A stretch of DNA of 32,524 nt, taken from the IMG/VR virus record IMGVR_UViG_3300023170_000105, positions 1 through 32,524 of that record. One strand, written 5' to 3'. Source of the DNA: a virus. This document shows, piece by piece, positions 7,368 through 12,839 of this stretch (positions within the stretch are counted from its first letter, which is position 1; every line of letters starts with the position of its first letter). The notes beneath the pieces were generated by a model that was not told the origin of the DNA, ran no database searches, and worked only from the letters and a program-made list of their open reading frames with translations. Position numbers and translations under genes: made by a program.

Positions 7368-7379
7368 TTTAACAATTCC

Positions 7380-8060
7380 TTATAAAATTTGATCTGCAAT
7401 TCCCATTTCAATTGCTTCTTCTGCTGAAAAATAACAATTCACTTTCTTTTTGATCAAAGACCTCAACTTTTTCTCTGAAAGGTTTGTTTCTCTTGCAAGG
7501 CATTCAATGTATTGCTTTTGAAGAACTTTGATTTCTTTTGTGTCGTTTTCAATGTCTTGAAGATCTCCAACTGCCCCACCAGCAACAGGGTGGATCATCA
7601 CCCTGCAATTCTTTCCAATCTTTCTCTTGCCTTTTGTTCCTGCTGCGAGAAGAAGAACTCCTGCTGACATAACCTTTCCAAGACCGATTGTTTCAATCTC
7701 ACAGTCTTCTTTGACAAGATCCATTACATCATAAATGGCAAACATTTCGTGAGCGGAGCCGCCGTGCGTTGAGATAATAAACTTGATTGGTTTATATGTT
7801 TCTTCATAATCTTCGTCAGTAGGCTCTTCTTTGTCCATTGCCTCTTCTTTGAGAACACTTTGTTTTCCTGTTTTGTGGAGATGCAGGAGAGAATAAACCA
7901 TAGAAGCTCCTGCTTCTTCGGTAAGGTCTTCATAAAGACCAAACGAACGGTTCTCTTCTTTGCCTCCGGCAACATCATCAATGTAAAACGCAGAAAGAAG
8001 ATCAAGACCTTTTTCTTCTTTTTTCTCTTCTTTTGCTTGTTTTTCTTCGGAAATCTTCAT
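7380..8060 (-). CDS. clpP: ClpP-like serine protease with altered triad
   Basis: The 226-residue protein aligns with ClpP. 'IISTHGGSAHEMFAIYDVM' replaces the usual S-P-G-G strand, the nucleophile is Ser132 in GKVMSAGVLLLAAGTKGKR, and the base is His157 in RVMIHP. The third triad position, Asp in E. coli ClpP just before R-F-L-S-A, is Asn208 here (VNCYFSAEEA). About 28 acidic residues (62-90) are inserted before the second strand. In phages ClpP-like proteins often serve as prohead proteases. Its position between an acidic repeat protein and GroEL fits capsid maturation, but that is inference. It is the first gene behind the promoter-terminator element at 8102-8144. Confidence 0.88.
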   Translation of the reverse strand: MKISEEKQAKEEKKEEKGLDLLSAFYIDDVAGGKEENRSFGLYEDLTEEAGASMVYSLLHLHKTGKQSVLKEEAMDKEEPTDEDYEETYKPIKFIISTHGGSAHEMFAIYDVMDLVKEDCEIETIGLGKVMSAGVLLLAAGTKGKRKIGKNCRVMIHPVAGGAVGDLQDIENDTKEIKVLQKQYIECLARETNLSEKKLRSLIKKKVNCYFSAEEAIEMGIADQIL

Positions 8061-8101
8061 ATTTCACCTCTTTTTTAATAATTAGTTTGCAGATAAAACA
8101 A

Positions 8102-8131
8102 AACCCGTGAATATTATTATACTCACGGGTT
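8102..8131 (-). terminator. Terminator hairpin overlapping a promoter
   Basis: Perfect 9-bp stem (8102-8110 with 8123-8131), 12-nt loop, followed on the minus strand by a U-rich TTTTGTTTT. It lies 36 bases after the stop of the acidic repeat gene. The loop holds the TATAAT of the overlapping promoter. Confidence 0.75.
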
Positions 8132-8144
8132 CTTTAAAAGTCAA
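8116..8144 (-). promoter_or_regulatory. Promoter with -10 in terminator loop (clpP-groEL operon)
   Basis: TTGACT (8139-8144), 17 bp, TATAAT (8116-8121). RNA started here would begin within the distal stem, so it carries only half of the hairpin and escapes termination, while readthrough from upstream is stopped. The same arrangement recurs at 21112-21152. Confidence 0.8.
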
Positions 8145-8167
8145 TACTTTTCTTGAAATAAATCAAA

Positions 8168-8716
8168 TTATTTCAGCTTCTGAAGTCGTCTCATCACTCT
8201 TTCAGCGATAACTTCTGCTTTTCTGTCTTTTCGCTTTGCTTCATCAAGTCGCCTCATCACTCCTTCAGCGACAGCTTCTGCTTTCCTGCTTTTTCTTTTT
8301 GTTTCGTCAAGGCGACGAACAACTCGCTTAGTGATACGGCTAGCCATAGCTTCCATCAAGTCTTCAGCGGGGGCCTCTTCTTCCATGTCCACTTCGAGGT
8401 CTTCTTCGTCAGCTTCCATGTCATCCATTTCGGGAGCTTCATCAACATCGCCGGCCTCAACTTCTGCGTCTACACCTAAAGAGTCCATCATTGCTTTGAT
8501 ACCTGCGACCAGATCATCTTCGTCAAAGGTTTTCTTTTCGGGCATCGGCTCGTCCATTTCCGGAGCGTCCATTTCGGGCTCATCTTCTTTGTAAGCGCGG
8601 CCCATGTACGCCGGCTCATCGTCTTTGTACATGCCTTCATTAAGTTTGCCACTGGCGATGTTAGCCAGTTTTTGGAAGCGTCTGATCGCCTCTTCGTTCA
8701 ACAGTCTTTTAGACAT
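8168..8716 (-). CDS. Highly acidic protein with C-terminal tandem repeats
   Basis: The start is at 8714-8716 (MSKRLLNEEAIRRFQKLANI), set by AAGGAG ten bases upstream. The 182-residue protein has three parts: a basic N-terminal helix; an extremely acidic, Met-rich middle (about residues 35-120, many D/E-M-D/E runs); and a basic C-terminus with a repeated unit of about 21 residues ('AVAEGVMRRLDEAKRKDRK' type, two and a half copies). The charge layout resembles capsid scaffold or core proteins that a prohead protease digests, and a ClpP-like protease gene follows. I infer but cannot show that role. The upstream palindrome at 8730-8749 may regulate it. Confidence 0.65.
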   Translation of the reverse strand: MSKRLLNEEAIRRFQKLANIASGKLNEGMYKDDEPAYMGRAYKEDEPEMDAPEMDEPMPEKKTFDEDDLVAGIKAMMDSLGVDAEVEAGDVDEAPEMDDMEADEEDLEVDMEEEAPAEDLMEAMASRITKRVVRRLDETKRKSRKAEAVAEGVMRRLDEAKRKDRKAEVIAERVMRRLQKLK

Positions 8717-8729
8717 TGCGTATTCTCCT

Positions 8730-8749
8730 TTATATTTGCGCAAATATAA
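8730..8749. promoter_or_regulatory. Perfect 20-bp palindrome in leader of acidic gene
   Basis: TTATATTTGCGCAAATATAA is a perfect palindrome that ends next to the AAGGAG ribosome site of the acidic gene. It could be a protein-binding site or, as RNA, a hairpin near the ribosome site. No sigma-70 promoter of the common type lies upstream. Confidence 0.5.
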
Positions 8750-8778
8750 TTTGTTTCAGTTACAAATAAATAGTCCTT

Positions 8779-9021
8779 TTAAGGCAAAAGATCAAATTCA
8801 AGTAAATATTTCACTTTATTGACAGCTTTTTTTTCTGTTTCGTGTATTGTAACCGCAGAAGTATTTAACCTAGTTGCAATCTCTTTGAGTGTCATGTGAC
8901 CGTTTAACTGTATTGAAACAAAAGAACAATTAAGTTCTTCTGGGAAATTGATCCACATTCTACATAATCTTTCTTCGCACTCCTTTTTCATTATTACACA
9001 TTTTTTCACACACGCTTTCAT
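8779..9021 (-). CDS. Sigma-region-4-like HTH protein with Cys cluster
   Basis: The start at 9019-9021 follows the upstream stop by one base (TAA-T-ATG). The 80-residue protein begins with four cysteines (C4, C8, C15, C20; C-x3-C-x6-C-x4-C), which could bind zinc. The C-terminal half reads NGHMTLKEIATRLNTSAVTIHETEKKAVNKV. That is the pattern of sigma-70 region 4 ('MTLEEIGxRLGxSRERVRQIEKKALxKL'), the helix-turn-helix that binds the -35 box. There is no region 2, so it is not a full sigma factor; it could be a promoter-switching adaptor or a separate transcription regulator. It lies just upstream of the late-type genes. Confidence 0.65.
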   Translation of the reverse strand: MKACVKKCVIMKKECEERLCRMWINFPEELNCSFVSIQLNGHMTLKEIATRLNTSAVTIHETEKKAVNKVKYLLEFDLLP

Positions 9022-9022
9022 A

Positions 9023-9364
9023 TTAAAAATCCCTTTCTTTTGCGATAAGATTGAAGAGATCCTCCAACTCTTCCTCATCAAAATTATAATCTTCCATTAT
9101 CCCTTCGGACTCTCTTAACTTCTTTGCTGCATATTGATTGTTTCTTTTCCCCAGTTTAAGTTCTGTTTTAACTTGCTCAACCAACTTAATTGCTTCGGGG
9201 TTCTCTTCGTTGCAAAGATCAACAAATGTCCGAAAGAAGTCACCTTGCCTTAAAAGCCCGTGGTAACGAAGCCACATTAAAAATCTAGCGTGTTTGTCTG
9301 TGTCGATCCAGAGGCAAAGTCTTTTTATATTCTCTCTAGTTTGAATGCCATAAATCTTTGACAT
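9023..9364 (-). CDS. Small protein, possible ribbon-helix-helix N-terminus
   Basis: The 113-residue protein reads 'IKRLCLWIDTDKHARFLMWLRYHGLLRQGDFFRTFVDLC' in its first half, a strand followed by two helices as in ribbon-helix-helix DNA-binding proteins. A charged helix and a strongly acidic tail (FDEEELEDLFNLIAKERDF) follow. Its ATG overlaps the stop of the IMPDH/GMPR gene (TAATG), and it is directly followed by the sigma-region-4-like gene. Two possible DNA binders in tandem suggest a regulatory pair; this is inference. Confidence 0.55.
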   Translation of the reverse strand: MSKIYGIQTRENIKRLCLWIDTDKHARFLMWLRYHGLLRQGDFFRTFVDLCNEENPEAIKLVEQVKTELKLGKRNNQYAAKKLRESEGIMEDYNFDEEELEDLFNLIAKERDF

Positions 9365-10377
9365 TATCGCAGTCCGTGAGGTTTTGATTCTGCCATACCA
9401 GCAGAGGAGATCTGACAGAACCTAGCTTTCTCTTGAAGTTCTTTGATGCTTGTTACACCGGAGTAGGAAAGGCCAGAGCGAATGCCATCCACCAAACCTT
9501 TAACAACACCATCAACACTTCCTTTATAGGGAGAATAACTTGTAACACCCTCAACAGAGTTTGCCATTCCTCTCCAATCTGTTTGCGCTTCTTTTGAAGC
9601 CATCCCTCTGAATTGTTTATAAAGCCTACCATCCAAGTTCAAGATTTGACCCGGAGCTTCATCTGTCCCAGCGAGCAGAGAGCCAAGCATCACAACGTCT
9701 GCCCCTGCTGCAAGAGACTTAACAATATCTCCCGCTGTTTTAATCCCACCATCTGCTACAATCTTTGTTCCGCCTCTCTTTGCTTTCGAAGCCCACATGA
9801 TAGTTTGTAGAGTTGGAACGCCGTGACCGGTTTGAATTCGAGTTGTACACATTGAGCCGCCGCCAACACCACAACGAACAGAACTCGCTCCGTGGCTGGC
9901 ATTGTGTGAGAAGCCAGCCAAAGTTGCAACGTTCCCTGTCATAATGTGGATGTCATTTGAAACAACCCTTTTAAGGTGGTATAGAGCCTCTTCAACCAAG
10001 ATGTGGTCTCCATTAGCCACATCCACACAAAGAAGTGATACACCAGCCTCTACGAGCCTCTGAGCGCGTTCTAGATAGTCTCCGACTGCACCCACTGCTG
10101 CTCCAACTTTTCTTCCGGCGGAAACAACTTCATCAACCATTTCCACTTGTCTTTCAATTGTACAGTAGCGATGAAGGATTGCGATACCTCCCAGTTCATT
10201 TAGGCGGATAGCCATCTTTGAACCAGACACCGTGTCCATTGGGGACGCAATGATTGGGATATGAAGCTTAAGATCCGGCGACAGTTCAACTGAAATGTCT
10301 ACGTCCTTTCTTGTTCTGATCTGTGAGTAAGCTGGAACCAAAAGAACATCATCAAAGCAATAAGTTTTTTCTAACAT
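9364..10377 (-). CDS. IMPDH/GMP reductase family enzyme, CBS-less
   Basis: The 337-residue (beta/alpha)8 enzyme shows the family's YCFDDVLLVPAYS start, PIIASPMDTV, and a catalytic loop GGGSMCTTRIQTG with Cys177. IMP dehydrogenase makes XMP from IMP; GMP reductase makes IMP from GMP. Several features favour the reductase: no CBS module, length near 340, CVDVANG at residues 117-123, T-G after CTTR, and no Arg-Tyr pair in the flap (residues 258-286). However, the Glu of the reductase G-M-S-S-E motif is shifted (GMASKEA), and the C-terminal ESKPHG is IMPDH-like. I lean to GMP reductase at about 60:40. PurA lies three genes upstream. Confidence 0.85.
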   Translation of the reverse strand: MLEKTYCFDDVLLVPAYSQIRTRKDVDISVELSPDLKLHIPIIASPMDTVSGSKMAIRLNELGGIAILHRYCTIERQVEMVDEVVSAGRKVGAAVGAVGDYLERAQRLVEAGVSLLCVDVANGDHILVEEALYHLKRVVSNDIHIMTGNVATLAGFSHNASHGASSVRCGVGGGSMCTTRIQTGHGVPTLQTIMWASKAKRGGTKIVADGGIKTAGDIVKSLAAGADVVMLGSLLAGTDEAPGQILNLDGRLYKQFRGMASKEAQTDWRGMANSVEGVTSYSPYKGSVDGVVKGLVDGIRSGLSYSGVTSIKELQEKARFCQISSAGMAESKPHGLR

Positions 10378-10848
10378 TTATCTCTCCATTGTGGAAGTTT
10401 TAGGCGCAAGGTAATCAAAGCCATCAAAGATAACAACAGCAGAAGGAAAAGGAGCAGAGTTGGTTCCTGCACCAAACTTAAGTCTTCCCTTGACAAAGCG
10501 AATTTCTCTAGCTTTCATACAGTAATCGTGCCACCATTGAGTACAAGTTCTGGCGGGCAGGAGACACACAACTGTTGTCCCATCCTTGTAAGACTCTTGA
10601 TAAGCTTTCTTGACCCATTGCTTGATTGTTCTGCCGTATGGGGGGTTCATAAAGACAAAGCCTTCCCAGTCCTGCTCCAAGCCGTTGTCCTCTTCCGTAA
10701 AGAAGTTGTCGCACTTTGCATTATCTTCTGTCGAACAGGGATCAAGATCAAAGTTGAACTCTCTATCCAGTTTGTCATAAAAGTCTTGTGGAGTTGCCCA
10801 TTCCGGTGTCTTCGAAGAAAACATCACCTTCTGTGTGTTAGCATCCAT
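10378..10848 (-). CDS. Phage DNA N6-adenine methyltransferase (Dam-type)
   Basis: The 156-residue protein matches the small phage N-6-adenine methylase family. It has W-x-T-P-x-x-F (EWATPQDFYDKLDREFNFDL), D-P-C-S/A (DLDPCSTEDNAKC), the catalytic NPPYG in FVFMNPPYGRTIKQWV, and VCLLPARTCTQWWH. It transfers a methyl group from SAM to adenine N6 in DNA and probably protects phage DNA or marks it for packaging or replication. It is separate from the R-M methylase at 19365-20354, so the window encodes two adenine methylases of different classes. It starts 11 bases inside the zinc-ribbon gene and ends directly before the IMPDH/GMPR start. Confidence 0.88.
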   Translation of the reverse strand: MDANTQKVMFSSKTPEWATPQDFYDKLDREFNFDLDPCSTEDNAKCDNFFTEEDNGLEQDWEGFVFMNPPYGRTIKQWVKKAYQESYKDGTTVVCLLPARTCTQWWHDYCMKAREIRFVKGRLKFGAGTNSAPFPSAVVIFDGFDYLAPKTSTMER

Positions 10849-11080
10849 AAGTTGTCTCCTTTTCTTGACAATCTGGACAATAAAGCAAAACTTGTTTCAA
10901 GCTTTCCGTTACTTCTACTTTGAAAGTCTGAACGTGTTGTTTGTCTTGTTTGTTATACTTTGTTCCACAAGTTGTGCATTTGTCTGGCACACCGTTCAAC
11001 ATTAGATCAATTACTGATTTCATTTGCTTTTTTGCTTCCTTTTTCTTTTGCTTTTCAATTCTTCTTTTAATCTGTCTCAT
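10838..11080 (-). CDS. Small zinc-ribbon protein
   Basis: The 80-residue protein has a very basic N-terminal helix (MRQIKRRIEKQKKKEAKKQM) and a zinc ribbon with C-x2-C pairs at Cys35/Cys38 and Cys68/Cys71. The two knuckles are separated by 29 residues, mainly beta-strand. The basic helix suggests nucleic-acid binding. It starts by an ATGA overlap with purA and overlaps the methylase start by 11 bases. No specific family is recognised. Confidence 0.7.
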   Translation of the reverse strand: MRQIKRRIEKQKKKEAKKQMKSVIDLMLNGVPDKCTTCGTKYNKQDKQHVQTFKVEVTESLKQVLLYCPDCQEKETTYGC

Positions 11081-12087
11081 ATTAGCAAGCCTCTCACTTC
11101 TTTCGGGTTATCAGAAAACATTGTTCTTTCTACGATCTTGTCAAACTCTTTGATGATTGTTAGTTTAAAACTTACCTCGTCTGCATAAGTGAACCTGATT
11201 CCTTTCGAGAAGCAAGCCCACTTCCCAACTTCTCTCATAACATCTAGTTTGTTGACCACTAGGTGTGTTACCCCGTTCATTATAACAGCTTTCTTAAGCT
11301 TTGTCAAGTCCATCCAGTTGCATTGTCGCCTTCGCCCTGTTGTTGAGCCAATCTCCTGCCCAATGTTGGCAATATCAACAAAGACTGGATCGTCCGATTG
11401 AAACTCTTTTGCTCCAACATAAGTTTCATAACATTTTGCAACGCCATAAACACGACGAATGCAAGAATGCGGAACACCATTCTGAATGGCTCCGGCTGTT
11501 GTACAAACTGAAGAAGTAACATAAGGGTAATCACCCCAGTCAATGTCTAGGTTGTAGCCTTGCGCGCCTTCAAAAAGAACTTCTTTCTCTCTGTCATCCG
11601 AGTAAAGCTCTTCGTAAAGATCAATCAACATATCTTTTTGAATGATCTGGTCTGCTCTAATGCCAACCCTTCCTACTTTATCTTTGTAAGCAGGGCCGAC
11701 ACCTTTCTTTGTTGAACCAACATTAGAACCAGTTGCATCCTCTTTGCGATGCTTCTCATGGATGATATGGGCTTTCTTTGAAACAAAAAGATTACCACGA
11801 ACTTTGATGCCTTGCTCTTCCAAGTCTTCAATCTCTTTGTAAAGAGCTTGAGAATCAACAACACAGCCAGACCCAATGATAGACTTAACGCCAAAGAAAA
11901 CTCCTGTTGGGATTTGGTGTGTTACAAACTTCTTGCCATTGTGATAAATTGTATGGCCTGCGTTTGCACTACCATTGAACCTAATACAATAATCATATGA
12001 CTTTTGTTGCAACAGTTGATATGTAACTTTGCCTTTTGCTTCGTCTCCTGCTTGAAGACCTACCACTACGTCTGCTGTGATGTTCAT
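11077..12087 (-). CDS. purA: Adenylosuccinate synthetase, short archaeal-like form
   Basis: The 336-residue protein has all the key PurA elements: P-loop-like GLQAGDEAKGK with catalytic Asp15, NAGHT with His45, VGSTKKGVGPAYKDKVGR, the aspartate/IMP loop STTGRRRQ at 248-254, and the guanine-specificity motif NKLD at 279-282. It would join IMP and aspartate with GTP to form adenylosuccinate. Bacterial PurA is near 430 residues; this length matches archaeal forms and phage PurZ. PurZ, which makes the diaminopurine precursor, has Ser for the catalytic Asp and lacks NKxD, so canonical PurA is more likely. Unusual changes are W-to-A before GDE and G-to-A in DEAKGK. The start has AAGGAGAGAGA. Confidence 0.9.
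   Translation of the reverse strand: MNITADVVVGLQAGDEAKGKVTYQLLQQKSYDYCIRFNGSANAGHTIYHNGKKFVTHQIPTGVFFGVKSIIGSGCVVDSQALYKEIEDLEEQGIKVRGNLFVSKKAHIIHEKHRKEDATGSNVGSTKKGVGPAYKDKVGRVGIRADQIIQKDMLIDLYEELYSDDREKEVLFEGAQGYNLDIDWGDYPYVTSSVCTTAGAIQNGVPHSCIRRVYGVAKCYETYVGAKEFQSDDPVFVDIANIGQEIGSTTGRRRQCNWMDLTKLKKAVIMNGVTHLVVNKLDVMREVGKWACFSKGIRFTYADEVSFKLTIIKEFDKIVERTMFSDNPKEVRGLLI
11279..11307 (-). promoter_or_regulatory. Perfect consensus promoter inside purA
   Basis: TTGACA (11302-11307), exactly 17 bp, TATAAT (11279-11284), all 12 bases matching. It lies about 190 bases before the purA stop and would give extra transcription of the zinc-ribbon, methylase and IMPDH/GMPR genes. Confidence 0.6.
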
Positions 12088-12096
12088 TCTCTCTCC

Positions 12097-12564
12097 TTAA
12101 TTTTGATTGAACAGTTCTCTTTTCCAGTATGCTTCTTCTTTTCCGTCAGTCGAGCCAAAGCCGCCATCACCCCTGCTGGAGTCATAAAGTTCATCAGCCT
12201 CGATAAAAGCACAAGTCTCCACTTTGCGGAGAACCAACTGTGCGATCTTCTTTGGAAATTCAATATCGGGCGATGCCTGATCCAGCTTGAGAAGAGGAAC
12301 AAAAAGCTCTCCTCTATATCCAGAGTCAACAACCCCAATAGAGTTAGCTTGAATGTATCCGGACTTAATGATACTGGAGCGTGGAACAATCTCAAAGTAA
12401 TAACCACATGGCGGCTCAATAGCCAACCCAGTTGAAAACATTACAACACCATTGTCCAACTCTTTGTGTTTGTCAAGAACCCAAAGATCATATCCAGTAT
12501 CACTAAGGTGAGCCTTGCGAGGGATCACAGCGTCTGGCCTCAACTTCTTAACCTTCGTCTCCAT
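12097..12564 (-). CDS. dut: dUTP diphosphatase (dUTPase)
   Basis: The 155-residue trimeric-type dUTPase shows all five motifs: DTGYDL, PRSSIIKSG, GVVDSGYRGELFVPL, IAQLVL and the C-terminal arm RGDGGFGSTD. It hydrolyses dUTP to dUMP and PPi, keeping uracil out of DNA and supplying dUMP to ThyX (18096-18812). The start at 12562-12564 follows GAGGAGG by eight bases; a long upstream extension in the same frame overlaps the 78-aa gene and has no dUTPase features. After motif 5 there is an extra tail of about 17 residues (EEAYWKRELFNQN). Confidence 0.95.
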   Translation of the reverse strand: METKVKKLRPDAVIPRKAHLSDTGYDLWVLDKHKELDNGVVMFSTGLAIEPPCGYYFEIVPRSSIIKSGYIQANSIGVVDSGYRGELFVPLLKLDQASPDIEFPKKIAQLVLRKVETCAFIEADELYDSSRGDGGFGSTDGKEEAYWKRELFNQN

Positions 12565-12784
12565 CTTCAACCTCCTCTGCTTGTACAGAAACCAACTGTT
12601 GCAGGGAAAGAAGCTTTCCTTCTGCATCTGCCAGCTTTTGAACCATCTTGTCCATCGAGTTGACAATATTGGGATGATCCCCAACTCCAACGGAAGCTGC
12701 AAAATAAACTTCGAGAACAGCCTTTGCTTCGGCAATCTCTGCTTCATAACGGCGCACAAGCGCATCATACTTAAGTGTACTCAT
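12548..12784 (-). CDS. Small coiled-coil protein, 78 aa
   Basis: It is the first gene after the perfect promoter at 12811-12839, with AAGGAG seven bases before its ATG. The protein is helical (EAEIAEAKAVLEVYFAASV; MVQKLADAEGKLLSLQQL) with an acidic C-terminus (EEVEDGDEG), and its end overlaps the dut start by 17 bases. Phage structural and regulatory coiled coils can look like this; no family is recognised. Confidence 0.65.
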   Translation of the reverse strand: MSTLKYDALVRRYEAEIAEAKAVLEVYFAASVGVGDHPNIVNSMDKMVQKLADAEGKLLSLQQLVSVQAEEVEDGDEG

Positions 12785-12810
12785 CTTTTCTCCTTTTAAG
12801 TTATGCTATC

Positions 12811-12839
12811 ATTATAGCAAAATGTTACACAAATGTCAA
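12811..12839 (-). promoter_or_regulatory. Perfect consensus sigma-70 promoter (dut-purA operon)
   Basis: TTGACA (12834-12839), 17 bp ending TTGC, TATAAT (12811-12816). The dnaE stop codon (12836-12838) is within the -35. A 6-bp inverted repeat TGCTAT/ATAGCA (12804-12819) covers the -10. Confidence 0.88.

Noticed and set aside
8717-8778. T4-type late promoter (TATAAATA) before the acidic gene
   Set aside because: Only a partial match (AAATATAAA) inside an AT-rich palindrome.
11077-12087. PurZ and a diaminopurine (Z) genome
   Set aside because: The catalytic Asp and NKLD motif are those of PurA, and no DatZ, MazZ or DpoZ partner is recognised. Kept only as a question in the findings.
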